The position numbers and the translations under genes were made by a program. Shown one piece after another: positions 1-8,415 of a stretch of DNA of 37,092 nt (its first letter is position 1; every line of letters starts with the position of its first letter). Below the pieces are notes generated by a model. That model was not told where the DNA came from and ran no database searches. It saw only the letters and a list, made by a program, of their open reading frames with translations. Source of the stretch: Pseudomonas sp. GM80 (GTDB lineage: Bacteria; Pseudomonadota; Gammaproteobacteria; Pseudomonadales; Pseudomonadaceae); the NCBI RefSeq assembly GCF_000282515.1, contig NZ_AKJD01000074.1, forward strand, positions 1 through 37,092, in the 5' to 3' direction.

Positions 1-13
1 GGCAGCTCCTACA
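1..13. repeat. End of a REP element cut by the window edge
   Basis: The first 13 bases match the outer end (GGCAGCTCCTACA) of the type-A REP seen many times in this window. The rest of the element lies outside the window. Confidence 0.7.
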
Positions 14-57
14 GGGTGTCATGCGGAGTAGTGACAAACTGATTGCAAAACGTTACT

Positions 58-76
58 GAGAAAACCTATCATTTGC
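58..76 (+). promoter_or_regulatory. Possible Fur box before the TonB-dependent receptor
   Basis: A 19-base stretch about 80 bases before the receptor start matches the classical Fur consensus (GATAATGATAATCATTATC) at 11 of 19 positions, mostly in the right half (ATCATT). That is a weak match. It is plausible because siderophore receptors are normally repressed by Fur under iron sufficiency. No convincing -10/-35 pair was identified. Confidence 0.35.
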
Positions 77-155
77 GCCTGGAGTCGCATTTGCGCAAGG
101 AGTTCCCGCGCCGCCCTAACTTTTTCCCAATGGCCGTGCGCCTCCAGGTAAAAAA

Positions 156-2360
156 ATGCCCGCTCCAGTTCGACTCGCCGTCCCGTTTCGCCCGACGCTT
201 CTCGCCCTGCTGTGCTCTCTGACGGTCACCGCTCACGCCGCTGAAGGCGATAACAAAGAGCTGGTGCTCGACAACGTCAACATCAACGCACAAGCCCCGA
301 CGCCCGATGCCCTGCCCCCGGTCTACGCCGGTGGTCAGGTTGCTCGCGGCGGCCAGTTGGGCGTGCTGGGCAATCAAGATATGATGGACGTGCCATTCAG
401 CGCCGCGTCCTACACCGAGCAACTGATCCAGGATCAGCAAGCCGAAGACGTCGCCGACGTGCTGCTCAACGATTCATCGGTGCGCCAGGCTTCCGGTTTC
501 TCCAACCAGGCGCAGATCTTCATGATCCGTGGCCTGCCGCTGACTGGCGATGACATTTCCTATAACGGCCTCTACGGCGTGCTGCCACGGCAGATCATTT
601 CCACCGATGCGCTGGAGCGCGTGGAAGTGTTCAAAGGCCCGAATGCCTTTATCAACGGTGTGACCCCGACCGGTTCCGGCATCGGCGGCGGCGTCAACCT
701 GCAGCCCAAGCGTGCCGGTGACGTGCCACTGCGCCGCTACACCACCGACATCAACAGCGAAGGCCGCATCGGTCATCACTTCGACATCGGTCAGCGTTTC
801 GGTGAAGACAACCGTTTTGGTGCACGGGTCAACCTGTCGCAACGCGAAGGCGACACCGCCATCGATCACGAAAACCAGCGCTCGAAACTGTTTGCCATCG
901 GCCTCGATTATCGCGGCGATGCACTGCGCGTTTCCGGCGACTTCGCCTACCAGAAAGAGCGCGTCAACGGTGGCCGCAACTCGGTCAACCTCGGCACTGC
1001 CACGCACATTCCGGACGCACCGTCGGCCGACACCAACTACGCGCCGAAGTGGGGCTACACCGACATCGAAGACACCTTCGGCATGCTCCGCGCCGAGTAC
1101 GACCTCAACGACAACTGGACCGCCTACGCCGCCGGTGGCGCCAAGCACACCCGTGAAGTCGGGCGCTACAACTCGACCACACTGGTCGGCAACAACGGTG
1201 CCTCGAACACCACCGGCTCGTTCATCCCGCATGACGAAGACAACACCAGCGTCATGGCCGGCCTCAACGGCAAATTCACCACCGGCCCGGTCAGCCACAA
1301 GCTCAACTTCGGCCTGACCGGCATCTGGACCGAACAGCGCAGCGCTTACGACTTCGACCTGACCAAGTACGCCAACAACATCTACCACCCGGTAGAAACG
1401 CCATCGCCGGTCGGTAACTTCGCCGGCGGCGACAACAGCGATCCGGGCATCACCGGCAAGACGTTCAACCGCAGCGCGGCGATTTCCGACACCCTCGGCT
1501 TCTTTGATGATCGCCTGCTGATCACCGCGGGCCTGCGTCGTCAGCAACTGGTGGTGCAGGGTTACAGCTACGCCAGCTACGGCAGCGGCCCGCGCTCTTC
1601 CAGCTACGACGAATCGATCACCACGCCGGTCTACGGCATCGTCTTCAAGCCGTGGGAACACGTGTCGTTCTACGCCAACCACATCGAAGGCCTGGCGCAG
1701 GGCCCGACCTCGCCGACCACCTCCGGCTCACGCGTCGTGATCAACGGCAACGAAGCTTATGCACCGGCACGCTCCAAGCAGACCGAAGCCGGGGTGAAAG
1801 TAGACATGGGCACTTACGGTGCGAGCCTGGGTGTTTATCGTATCGAACAGCCGAGCGACGGTTACTCGGAAATCATCGACGCCAACACCTCGCGTTATGT
1901 GCGTGAAGGCGAGCAGGTCAACAAAGGCGTGGAAATGAACGTGTTCGGCGAGCCGATCAGCGGTCTGCGCCTGATCAGTGGCCTGACCCTGATGGACACC
2001 GAGCTGAAGAACACCCAGAACGGCGCCAATGACGGCAACCGTGCGATCGGCGTTCCGACCTTCCAGTTCAACGCTGGTGCCGATTGGGACGTACCCGGCC
2101 TGCAAGGCGTAGCGCTGAACGCGCGGATGCTGCGCACCGGTGGGCAATACGCCGATGCGGCGAACAACCTGAGCCTGCCGACCTGGAACCGTTTCGATGC
2201 GGGTGCGCGTTATGCGTTCAAGGTTTCGGAGAAAGACGTGACCGTGCGTCTGGGCGTGGAAAACCTGGCGAACAAGAAGTATTGGGAATCGGCTCAGGGC
2301 GGTTACCTGACGCAGGGTGAACCGCGTGTGGCGAAGTTGTCGGGCACTATCGACTTCTAA
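156..2360 (+). CDS. TonB-dependent ferric-siderophore receptor
   Basis: Outer-membrane receptor of 734 residues, the usual size for the TonB-dependent siderophore receptor family. A Sec signal peptide ends near residue 28 (TAHA). It is followed by a short stretch resembling a TonB box (ELVLDNVNI, about 35-43) and then a plug domain (about 70-190) with the typical FMIRGLPL and ERVEVFKGPNAFINGV motifs. The rest is a 22-strand-type barrel ending in phenylalanine (GTIDF), as outer-membrane proteins do. There is no N-terminal FecA-like signalling extension, so it is not expected to act through an adjacent sigma/anti-sigma pair, and none is present. The ligand cannot be told from sequence. The 'PTGSGIGGGVNLQPK' plug motif is typical of hydroxamate/catecholate siderophore receptors. 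The start has AGG seven bases upstream. A weak Fur-like site lies before it and a strong terminator after it, so it is probably monocistronic. Confidence 0.93.
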   Translation: MPAPVRLAVPFRPTLLALLCSLTVTAHAAEGDNKELVLDNVNINAQAPTPDALPPVYAGGQVARGGQLGVLGNQDMMDVPFSAASYTEQLIQDQQAEDVADVLLNDSSVRQASGFSNQAQIFMIRGLPLTGDDISYNGLYGVLPRQIISTDALERVEVFKGPNAFINGVTPTGSGIGGGVNLQPKRAGDVPLRRYTTDINSEGRIGHHFDIGQRFGEDNRFGARVNLSQREGDTAIDHENQRSKLFAIGLDYRGDALRVSGDFAYQKERVNGGRNSVNLGTATHIPDAPSADTNYAPKWGYTDIEDTFGMLRAEYDLNDNWTAYAAGGAKHTREVGRYNSTTLVGNNGASNTTGSFIPHDEDNTSVMAGLNGKFTTGPVSHKLNFGLTGIWTEQRSAYDFDLTKYANNIYHPVETPSPVGNFAGGDNSDPGITGKTFNRSAAISDTLGFFDDRLLITAGLRRQQLVVQGYSYASYGSGPRSSSYDESITTPVYGIVFKPWEHVSFYANHIEGLAQGPTSPTTSGSRVVINGNEAYAPARSKQTEAGVKVDMGTYGASLGVYRIEQPSDGYSEIIDANTSRYVREGEQVNKGVEMNVFGEPISGLRLISGLTLMDTELKNTQNGANDGNRAIGVPTFQFNAGADWDVPGLQGVALNARMLRTGGQYADAANNLSLPTWNRFDAGARYAFKVSEKDVTVRLGVENLANKKYWESAQGGYLTQGEPRVAKLSGTIDF

Positions 2361-2375
2361 GCGTCACCGTCATGT

Positions 2376-2415
2376 AAAAAGGCTCCGTGGCTTTGATGGC
2401 TGCGGGGCCTTTTTT
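2376..2415 (+). terminator. Rho-independent terminator of the siderophore receptor gene
   Basis: A 12-base stem (AAAAAGGCTCCG pairing with CGGGGCCTTTTT, one G-U pair) with a loop of about 15 bases runs into six T's. It starts 15 bases after the receptor stop codon. The A-rich 5' arm suggests it may work in both directions. Confidence 0.85.
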
Positions 2416-2440
2416 GGTTTTGTGGGGGATTTTCCGGCCT

Positions 2441-2512
2441 CATCGCGAGCAGGCTCACTCCTACATTTGATCCAGGTACATCAAGCCTGTAGGCGTGCGC
2501 CTGCTCGCGATG
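2441..2512. repeat. REPIN, type C (GAGTGAGCCTGCTCGCGAT family)
   Basis: Two inverted REP arms (CATCGCGAGCAGGCTCACTC and GCGCCTGCTCGCGATG) with the CCTACA/TGTAGG ends facing inward. The arms are imperfect. It lies between the receptor terminator and the monooxygenase gene. Confidence 0.8.
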
Positions 2513-2578
2513 GGGGTTGAACTGGCCAGCCCGTCCTTCTGATCCATACTTGCTGCACAGCAACAGGAGGACAGGCCC

Positions 2579-4114
2579 ATGAACCGCAGCGACGTTCTGA
2601 TCATCGGCGCCGGCCCCACCGGGCTGGTGTTGGCCCTGTGGCTGAGCAAACTCGGCGTGCAGGTGCGCATCATCGACAAGACCTCTGCACCTGGCACCAC
2701 TTCGCGGGCGCTGGCGGTGCAGGCGCGGACGCTGGAGTTGTATCGGCAACTGGACCTGGCCGACACCGTGGTGCGCAACGGTCACCGGGTGGCAGCGGCG
2801 AATTTCTGGGTCAACGGCAAACCGGTCGCACAGTTGCCGCTGAACCTCATCGGCGAGGGCCTGACGCCTTACGCGTTCGTCGAAATCTTTGCGCAGGATG
2901 AGCACGAAAAACTACTGATCGAACGTCTCGAAGATTATGGCGTGACGATTGAACGCAACACCACGCTGGAAAGCTTCGAAGAAAGTGGCGACGGCATCAG
3001 CGCGCATCTGCGTCTGCCCGATGGCGAACAGGAAATCTGCCAGGCGTGTTATCTGGCAGGCTGCGACGGTGCCCGCTCGGTGGTGCGCAAAAGCCTCGAT
3101 GCAGGATTTCCCGGTGGCACCTATCAGCAGATTTTCTATGTCGCAGACGTGCAGGCCAGCGGCCCGGCACTGAATGGCGAACTGCATCTGGATCTCGACG
3201 AGGCCGATTTTCTCGCGGTGTTTCCACTGGCCGGCGAAGGCCGCGCGCGGCTGATCGGCACCGTACGTGATGAACGCGCGGAGCGTGCCGAAACCCTGGC
3301 GTTTTCCGATGTCAGCAGCCGCGCCATCGAGCACCTGAAAGTCCATATAGAAGACGTGCACTGGTTCTCGACCTACCGCGTGCATCACCGCGTGGCCGAG
3401 CACTTTCGCAGCGGGCGCGCGTTCCTGCTCGGCGATGCTGCGCATGTGCACAGCCCGGCGGGCGGTCAGGGCATGAACACCGGCATTGGCGATGCGATCA
3501 ATCTGGCGTGGAAACTCGCGGCGGTACTCAGCGGCGGTGCCGAGCCGGGTCTGCTCGACAGCTACGAAACCGAGCGCATTGCCTTCGCGCGCCGGCTGGT
3601 GTCGACCACCGATAAGGTGTTCAGTTTTGTCACTGCCGAGGGGCGTCTGGCCGATCTGCTGCGCATGCGCGTGGCACCGTTTCTGATCCCGAAAATGGCC
3701 GCGTTCGAAGCCAGTCGCGAGTTCCTGTTTCGCACGGTGTCACAAGTCACCCTCAACTATCGCGGCATGCCGCTGAGCCAGGGTGCCGCCGGCCACGTCC
3801 ACGGCGGTGACCGCTTGCCGTGGGCGCATGATGGCGAAGGGGATAATTACGAACCGCTACGCCAGCCCTGCTGGCAAGTGCATGTGTATGGCGACACCAG
3901 CGACGAAATGATTGCCTGGTGCCACGAACATCACCTGCCGCTGCATGTGTTCGACTGGCGTCCGGCGTTTGAAACAGCAGGCTTGGGGCGTAACGGTTTC
4001 TACCTCTTACGCCCGGACACCTACGTGGCGCTTGCCGACAACAGCGCCGACCCGAAAGTGATCGAACGCTACTTCCGCGATCACGGCATCCGCCCCTTCT
4101 TCAACTGCCCCTGA
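2579..4114 (+). CDS. FAD-dependent monooxygenase (PheA/TfdB-type aromatic hydroxylase family)
   Basis: Class A flavoprotein monooxygenase of 511 residues. Members use NAD(P)H and O2 to hydroxylate aromatic or polyketide-like substrates. The Rossmann dinucleotide motif GAGPTG is at residues 10-15. The second FAD/NAD(P)H motif, the CDGARSVVRK box, is around 162-171. The ribityl-contacting GD motif (LLGDAAHVHSPAGGQGMNTG) starts near 283. The C-terminal 100 residues look like the thioredoxin-like domain of phenol-hydroxylase relatives (LLRPDTYVALADN). A strong Shine-Dalgarno (AGGAGG) precedes ATG. No ring-cleavage or other catabolic genes adjoin it, so the substrate is unknown. It appears monocistronic and is convergent with hemB across a REPIN. 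Confidence 0.88.
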   Translation: MNRSDVLIIGAGPTGLVLALWLSKLGVQVRIIDKTSAPGTTSRALAVQARTLELYRQLDLADTVVRNGHRVAAANFWVNGKPVAQLPLNLIGEGLTPYAFVEIFAQDEHEKLLIERLEDYGVTIERNTTLESFEESGDGISAHLRLPDGEQEICQACYLAGCDGARSVVRKSLDAGFPGGTYQQIFYVADVQASGPALNGELHLDLDEADFLAVFPLAGEGRARLIGTVRDERAERAETLAFSDVSSRAIEHLKVHIEDVHWFSTYRVHHRVAEHFRSGRAFLLGDAAHVHSPAGGQGMNTGIGDAINLAWKLAAVLSGGAEPGLLDSYETERIAFARRLVSTTDKVFSFVTAEGRLADLLRMRVAPFLIPKMAAFEASREFLFRTVSQVTLNYRGMPLSQGAAGHVHGGDRLPWAHDGEGDNYEPLRQPCWQVHVYGDTSDEMIAWCHEHHLPLHVFDWRPAFETAGLGRNGFYLLRPDTYVALADNSADPKVIERYFRDHGIRPFFNCP

Positions 4115-4132
4115 CCTAAGAACACCACAACC

Positions 4133-4228
4133 CCCTGTGGGAGCTGGCTTGCCAGCGATGACGTCAGCACAGTCAAAATCAAAGTTGACTGATCCACCGC
4201 TATCGCTGGCAAGCCAGCTCCCACAGGG
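4133..4228. repeat. REPIN, type B (GTGGGAGCTGGCTTGCCAGCGAT family)
   Basis: Two perfect 27-base inverted arms (outer end CCCTGTGGGAGCTGGCTTGC) separated by about 42 bases. It sits between two convergent genes, where it may stabilise or end both transcripts. Confidence 0.9.
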
Positions 4229-4242
4229 TTATGCGTTGTTGC

Positions 4243-5217
4243 TTAGATTCCGGCCAGGGCCAGGTCCATCGCAAAGTAGGTGAAGATCAGATCCGCACCC
4301 GCGCGTTTGATCGCGCCCAGGCTTTCACGCACCACGCGATCTTCATCAATCGCGCCGGCCTGCGCGCCAAATTTGATCATCGCGTACTCGCCGCTGACCT
4401 GATACGCCGACAGCGGCAGGTTCGAGGCTTCACGAATGTCGCGGATGATGTCCAGGTAGGCACCGGCCGGTTTGACCATCAGCGCATCCGCGCCTTCCTG
4501 CTCATCAAGCAACGATTCACGCAACGCTTCGCGGCGGTTCATCGGGTTCATCTGATAGCTTTTGCGGTCGCCCTTCAGCGCGCTGCCACCGGCCTCGCGG
4601 AACGGGCCATACAGCGCCGAAGCGAATTTGGTCGAATACGCCATGATCGGAATCTGCGTGAAGCCGGCTGCATCGAGTGCCTGGCGAATCGCCCGCACTT
4701 GGCCGTCCATCGCCGCCGACGGCGCGATCACGTCAGCACCGGCATGCGCGGCTGCCACGGCTTGTTTGCCGAGGTTGATCAGGGTCTGGTCGTTGTCGAC
4801 TTCATGGTTGTGCATCACGCCGCAGTGGCCGTGATCGGTGTATTCGCAGAAGCAGGTGTCGGACATCACGATCATTTCCGGCACGGCGTCCTTGGCGATG
4901 CGCGACATGCGCGAGACCAGACCGTCTTCACGCCAGGTGTCGCTGCCATTGCCATCCAGATGGTGCGACACGCCAAAGGTCATCACCGACTTGATACCCG
5001 CGCGGGCATAACGCTCGATCTCGCTGGCCAGTTTGCGCTCGGGAATACGCATCACGCCGGGCATGCTTTTGATCGGCACGAAGTCGTCGATTTCTTCCTC
5101 GACGAAAATCGGCAGGACCAGATCGTTCAGGCTGAATTCGGTTTCCTGGAACAGACTGCGCAGGCTCGCATTGCGGCGCAGACGGCGGGGACGTGCTTCG
5201 GGGAACTGGCTGGACAT
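4243..5217 (-). CDS. hemB: Porphobilinogen synthase (delta-aminolevulinate dehydratase), zinc-binding type
   Basis: Condenses two 5-aminolevulinate molecules into porphobilinogen in cytosolic haem synthesis. It has 324 residues, the same length class as E. coli HemB. The active-site zinc ligands are present as a C-x-C-x7-C cluster (Cys122, Cys124, Cys132 in [16 protein letters not shown]). The two Schiff-base lysines are Lys197 ([10 protein letters not shown]) and Lys249 (LMVKPAGAY). The sequence follows E. coli HemB closely through [20 protein letters not shown]. From family knowledge, the canonical P. aeruginosa HemB is a Mg-dependent enzyme with Asp/Ala in place of these cysteines, so this is likely a second, Zn-type paralogue. 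No Zur-like palindrome was seen upstream. The gene stands alone between REPINs. Confidence 0.95.
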   Translation of the reverse strand: MSSQFPEARPRRLRRNASLRSLFQETEFSLNDLVLPIFVEEEIDDFVPIKSMPGVMRIPERKLASEIERYARAGIKSVMTFGVSHHLDGNGSDTWREDGLVSRMSRIAKDAVPEMIVMSDTCFCEYTDHGHCGVMHNHEVDNDQTLINLGKQAVAAAHAGADVIAPSAAMDGQVRAIRQALDAAGFTQIPIMAYSTKFASALYGPFREAGGSALKGDRKSYQMNPMNRREALRESLLDEQEGADALMVKPAGAYLDIIRDIREASNLPLSAYQVSGEYAMIKFGAQAGAIDEDRVVRESLGAIKRAGADLIFTYFAMDLALAGI

Positions 5218-5354
5218 GAGGCTTTCCTGAAATCGGAAGATGAGACGAAAGTCGTAGGGGGCGAAGCTTATGCCTTGCGGGGGTTGAGGTACAAACCTGG
5301 ATCAATCAAGAGTGCATTACCGGGCGCGCAACAATCCTTCAGAACACTGTAAAT

Positions 5355-5450
5355 CCCTGTGGGAGCTGGCTTGCCAGCGATCGCGGTGGTTCAGGCAACA
5401 CAGATGTCGACTGTGCCGGCGTCATCGCTGGCAAGCCAGCTCCCACAGGG
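5355..5450. repeat. REPIN, type B
   Basis: Inverted arms of about 27 bases of the GTGGGAGCTGGCTTGCCAGC family with a 42-base spacer. It lies downstream of the glutathione transferase gene and upstream of hemB. It has the same arms and outer ends as the element at 4133-4228, but the spacer differs. Confidence 0.9.
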
Positions 5451-5470
5451 TTATGTCTGTAGCCCGAAAA

Positions 5471-6178
5471 TCAGGAGGGAATGGTCAGCCCTCGGATAAC
5501 TGCCGGGCGGGCGAGGAAGCGCTCGAGCACGCGGGTGACGTTGGGGAAGTTCTGGATGCCGACCAGATCACCGGCCTCATAAAAGCCGATCAAGTTGCGC
5601 ACCCACGGGAACGTCGCGATGTCGGCAATCGTGTAGCGCTCACCCATCAGCCAGTCGCGGCCTTCCAGGCGGCTATCGAGAACTTTCAGCAGGCGCTTGC
5701 TCTCATCGACATATCGGTCACGCGGGCGCTTGTCCTCGTAATCCTTGCCGGCGAATTTGTTGAAAAAACCGAGCTGGCCGAACATCGGGCCGATACCGCC
5801 CATCTGGAACATCAGCCATTGGATAGTTTCGTAACGCAGCGCGCCTTCCTGCGCCAGCAACTGCCCGCTCTTGTCGGCCAGGTAAATCAGGATCGCGCCG
5901 GATTCGAACAACGGCAGCGGCTGATCTTCCGGGCCATGCGGATCGAGAATCGCCGGGATCTTGTTGTTCGGGTTCAGCGACAGAAACTCCGCGGACAACT
6001 GATCGTTGCTGTCGAAAGCGACCTTGTGCGGCTCGTACGGCAGGCCGATTTCTTCGAGCATGATCGAGACTTTGACGCCGTTGGGGGTCGGCAGGGAGTA
6101 GAGCTGAATCCAGTCAGGGTACTGCGCCGGCCATTTCTGGGTGATCGGGAACGCGGACAGATCGGTCATGGGAAGCAT
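5471..6178 (-). CDS. Nu-class glutathione S-transferase-like protein (YghU/YfcG family)
   Basis: Cytosolic glutathione transferase fold, 235 residues. The thioredoxin-like N-terminal domain starts near residue 24 with LYSLPTPNGVKVSIMLEE. The T-P-N motif is the signature of the Nu class, which binds two glutathiones or glutathione disulfide and acts as a disulfide-bond oxidoreductase or peroxidase rather than a classical conjugating enzyme. NKIPAILDP (cis-Pro) and FESGAILIYLAD are the glutathione-binding motifs. The helical C-terminal domain carries the N-capping box (YTIADIATFPWV). An alternative start at the fourth codon (MTDLSAFP, 6169) is equally possible, because neither has a clear Shine-Dalgarno. 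Physiological substrate unknown. Confidence 0.9.
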   Translation of the reverse strand: MLPMTDLSAFPITQKWPAQYPDWIQLYSLPTPNGVKVSIMLEEIGLPYEPHKVAFDSNDQLSAEFLSLNPNNKIPAILDPHGPEDQPLPLFESGAILIYLADKSGQLLAQEGALRYETIQWLMFQMGGIGPMFGQLGFFNKFAGKDYEDKRPRDRYVDESKRLLKVLDSRLEGRDWLMGERYTIADIATFPWVRNLIGFYEAGDLVGIQNFPNVTRVLERFLARPAVIRGLTIPS

Positions 6179-6205
6179 CCAGTCACAAATTGAACCCCGA
6201 TATTA

Positions 6206-6291
6206 ATGTAGGAGCTGCCGAAGGCTGCGATCTTTTGATCTTGAGCCTTCAAGCAAGGTCAAAAGATCGCAGCCTGCGGCAGCTCCTACAT
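6206..6291. repeat. REPIN, type A (TGTAGGAGCTGCCGAAGGCTGCGATC family)
   Basis: Two inverted type-A REPs with the ATGTAGGAGCTGCCG ends outward and the TTTTGATC ends inward. One arm has the loop variant CCGAAGG and the other CCGCAGG. It lies between the divergent GST and phosphatase genes. Confidence 0.9.
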
Positions 6292-6370
6292 GAACCGTAA
6301 CATCCTGTGGTTAAGCTGCGACCAGACCGTTGAAGGTTGCCGCTAAAGTGCGGGATCGAACCAAATCGGC

Positions 6371-6480
6371 CTCAGAGGACTCTGAGCTATGCCTTTGTTG
6401 CAAAGGAAGCCGTTCACGACAGGGAAAACACCCGGTGCTGGGAGCCCGCGGTGTAAAGGTTTGTCCGCCTTAACCGAAAT
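6371..6480 (+). promoter_or_regulatory. Possible structured 5' leader before the histidine phosphatase
   Basis: About 200 bases without a gene precede the phosphatase start. Two small perfect hairpins lie almost side by side: CTCAGAG-GA-CTCTGAG (6371-6386) and CCTTTG-TTG-CAAAGG (6392-6406). Further potential pairing exists around GCGGTG...CCGCC (about 6449-6472). I do not recognise a known riboswitch. Part of this may be promoter rather than transcript. Confidence 0.3.
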
Positions 6481-6501
6481 TGCTGAAGAACCCCTTATTC
6501 C

Positions 6502-7176
6502 ATGACGAACTTGATAAGTTTCGCCAAACGCTTCAAACAACGCGCTTACGTGGTCCTGCCCTCCCTGCTGGCGGCCAGTGCGCTGTTTCTGTCGCTTGAA
6601 TCCAGCGAAAGCCGCGCACAACCGGCGGATGGCACGCAGACGCTGGTGTTCCTGCGCCATGCCGAAAAGCCCGAGGGCGGTCTCGGCCAGCTCAACTGCC
6701 AGGGTTTGAACCGCGCCATTGACCTGTCGACGCTACTGCCGGAAAAATTCGGCAAGGCCGACTACGTGTTCGCCGCGAACCCGACGCGCAATGTCGAGGA
6801 AGGCGAGCTGGACAATTCCTACAGCTACATTCGCCCGCTGATGACCATCAGCCCGGCAGCGATCAAGCTCGGCTTGCCGGTGAACATCGAGTTTTCCGCC
6901 AATGACACCAGCGACCTGGCCCGCGAACTGCTCACCGACAAGTACCACAACTCGACGATTTACACCGCGTGGTCCCATGGTTATCTGCCGGAATTGATCA
7001 ACAAGGTCGCGGGCACAGCGGTCGGCGGCAAACAGAACATTACCGATGACTGGTCGGGCGACGATTTTGATTCGTTGTACGTGCTGACCCTGACCTGGCA
7101 CAACGGCAAGGCCAGTTTGCAGAGCCACAGCTACAAGCAGGGGCTGGACCACGGCAAGGAAACCTGTCCGACCTGA
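6502..7176 (+). CDS. Exported histidine phosphatase superfamily protein
   Basis: Branch-unknown member of the histidine phosphatase (phosphoglycerate-mutase-like) superfamily, 224 residues. The N-terminus is basic then hydrophobic (residues 1-30, KRFKQRAYVVLPSLLAASALF) and ends in SRAQPA near 38-42, so it is likely exported to the periplasm or anchored in the inner membrane. The catalytic RH motif is FLRHAEKP (Arg52, His53; His53 would be phosphorylated). The second catalytic histidine is probably His159 in AWSHGYLP. Between them is the expected cap region. Substrate is unknown, and exported members often act on phosphate esters or are poorly active. It is monocistronic, ending in a REPIN. 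It has a long, possibly structured leader. Confidence 0.8.
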   Translation: MTNLISFAKRFKQRAYVVLPSLLAASALFLSLESSESRAQPADGTQTLVFLRHAEKPEGGLGQLNCQGLNRAIDLSTLLPEKFGKADYVFAANPTRNVEEGELDNSYSYIRPLMTISPAAIKLGLPVNIEFSANDTSDLARELLTDKYHNSTIYTAWSHGYLPELINKVAGTAVGGKQNITDDWSGDDFDSLYVLTLTWHNGKASLQSHSYKQGLDHGKETCPT

Positions 7177-7200
7177 GTCATTTGTTGCCTTTACGGGCCC

Positions 7201-7293
7201 CATCGCTGGCAAGCCAGCTCCCACAGGTATCGTGGATATACATAATATCTGTGTACATCCACGATACCTGTGGGAGCTGGCTTGCCAGCGATG
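7201..7293. repeat. REPIN, type B, with unusually long perfect arms
   Basis: The two arms are identical in inverse for 37 bases (7201-7237 and 7257-7293), and pairing continues with one mismatch toward a short AT-rich centre. It lies between convergent phosphatase and mnmH genes, so it can form a very stable hairpin in both transcripts. Confidence 0.92.
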
Positions 7294-7308
7294 AGGCCGG
7301 AAAAAACA

Positions 7309-8415
7309 CTAGGAATCTTTCTGATTCACCCGCCCACGCAAATACTCGATCACCGCCCCGCTCTCCCCCGCAAACTCGATCCGCCCGCCCTTTTTCTCGC
7401 GCTGGAACACATACATCGGGTCGTAATACTCGCGCAGCAAGCCCTCGATCCAGCCGCGATGCAGATCCACTGCGCCGCTATGCCCTTGCTCGATCAACGC
7501 CGCTTCCATCAATAGCAACATGCGCTGATGACGCTCACCGCCGAGGCGTTTCTGCACGTTATTGAGGCTTTCCAGCAGCCGCTCCGAGAACAACGTGAAC
7601 CCTTCCTCCCCGTGCACCGTCGAAAATTCCGCCGACAGATCCACCACGTAATCGCGCAGAATCCGCTCCACGCGATCCTCAAAACTGTCTTCCAGCCAGA
7701 CCATCGGGTACTGCTGCATGCCCTGATACAGCGGCAGCGGCAAAGCGCAACTGCCGACCACCCGGCTCTCGTCTTCCAGCACGAACTGCTCGATGCCGGC
7801 AGCACGTTTCTTGAGGATGTCGATGGCCAGACGGTTTTCAAAATCGATGTTGGAGGGCTGCCCGGTAGCCCGTTTGCCGAAACTGGAACCGCGATGATTG
7901 GCGTGACCTTCCAGGTCCAGGCCGTTGCGCAGTTGCCCCAGCACTTCAGTCTTGCCGGTGCCGGTCATGCCGCCCAGCAGGACAAAATCACACTGGGCGA
8001 TGGCCTGCTCAGTGGTGTCGATCAGAAAGTTGCGCATCGCCTTGTAACCACCGCCGACGCGCGGGTAGTCGATACCCGCTTCGTCACGCAGCCACTGTTG
8101 AGTGATCTGCGAACGCAGGCCGCCGCGAAAACAATAGAGATAACCATCAGGATGGGCGCGGGCGAAATCGGCCCAGGCCTGGATGCGCTCGGCTTTCACC
8201 GCGCCGCTCACCAGTTGATGACCCAATTCGATGGCCGCCTGCTGACCGTGCTGCTTGTAGCAGGTGCCGATCTTCTGCCGCTCGATATCGGTCATCAGCG
8301 GCAGATTGATCACGCCGGGGAATGCGCCCTTGTGAAACTCGACCGGCGCACGGGCATCCATCAGCGGCCGGTCGTTGAGGAAAATGTCTCGGTAGTCAGT
8401 GCAGTCGCGGAGCAT
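7309..8415 (-). CDS. mnmH: tRNA 2-selenouridine synthase
   Basis: Replaces sulphur with selenium in 2-thiouridine at tRNA wobble position 34 (Lys, Glu, Gln tRNAs), using selenophosphate from SelD. Also called SelU or YbbB. With the ATG at 8415 it has 368 residues. The N-terminal rhodanese domain carries the catalytic cysteine Cys95 in [13 protein letters not shown]-loop (GMTGTGKT, 149-156) begins the C-terminal nucleotide-binding domain, which contains the typical [11 protein letters not shown] segment. A TTG codon just upstream could also be read as start, but the ATG overlaps the selD stop in a TGATG arrangement, which marks translational coupling. The stop is followed by a REPIN. Confidence 0.95.
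   Translation of the reverse strand: MLRDCTDYRDIFLNDRPLMDARAPVEFHKGAFPGVINLPLMTDIERQKIGTCYKQHGQQAAIELGHQLVSGAVKAERIQAWADFARAHPDGYLYCFRGGLRSQITQQWLRDEAGIDYPRVGGGYKAMRNFLIDTTEQAIAQCDFVLLGGMTGTGKTEVLGQLRNGLDLEGHANHRGSSFGKRATGQPSNIDFENRLAIDILKKRAAGIEQFVLEDESRVVGSCALPLPLYQGMQQYPMVWLEDSFEDRVERILRDYVVDLSAEFSTVHGEEGFTLFSERLLESLNNVQKRLGGERHQRMLLLMEAALIEQGHSGAVDLHRGWIEGLLREYYDPMYVFQREKKGGRIEFAGESGAVIEYLRGRVNQKDS

Noticed and set aside
5218..5340. Search for a Zur site before the Zn-type hemB
   Set aside because: No GTTATA-type palindrome found. Any zinc control is not visible here.
4231..5352. Plus-strand open frame of 373 codons opposite hemB
   Set aside because: Antisense shadow of a high-GC gene. 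Composition is Arg/His/Ala rich with no domain, and hemB on the other strand is unambiguous.
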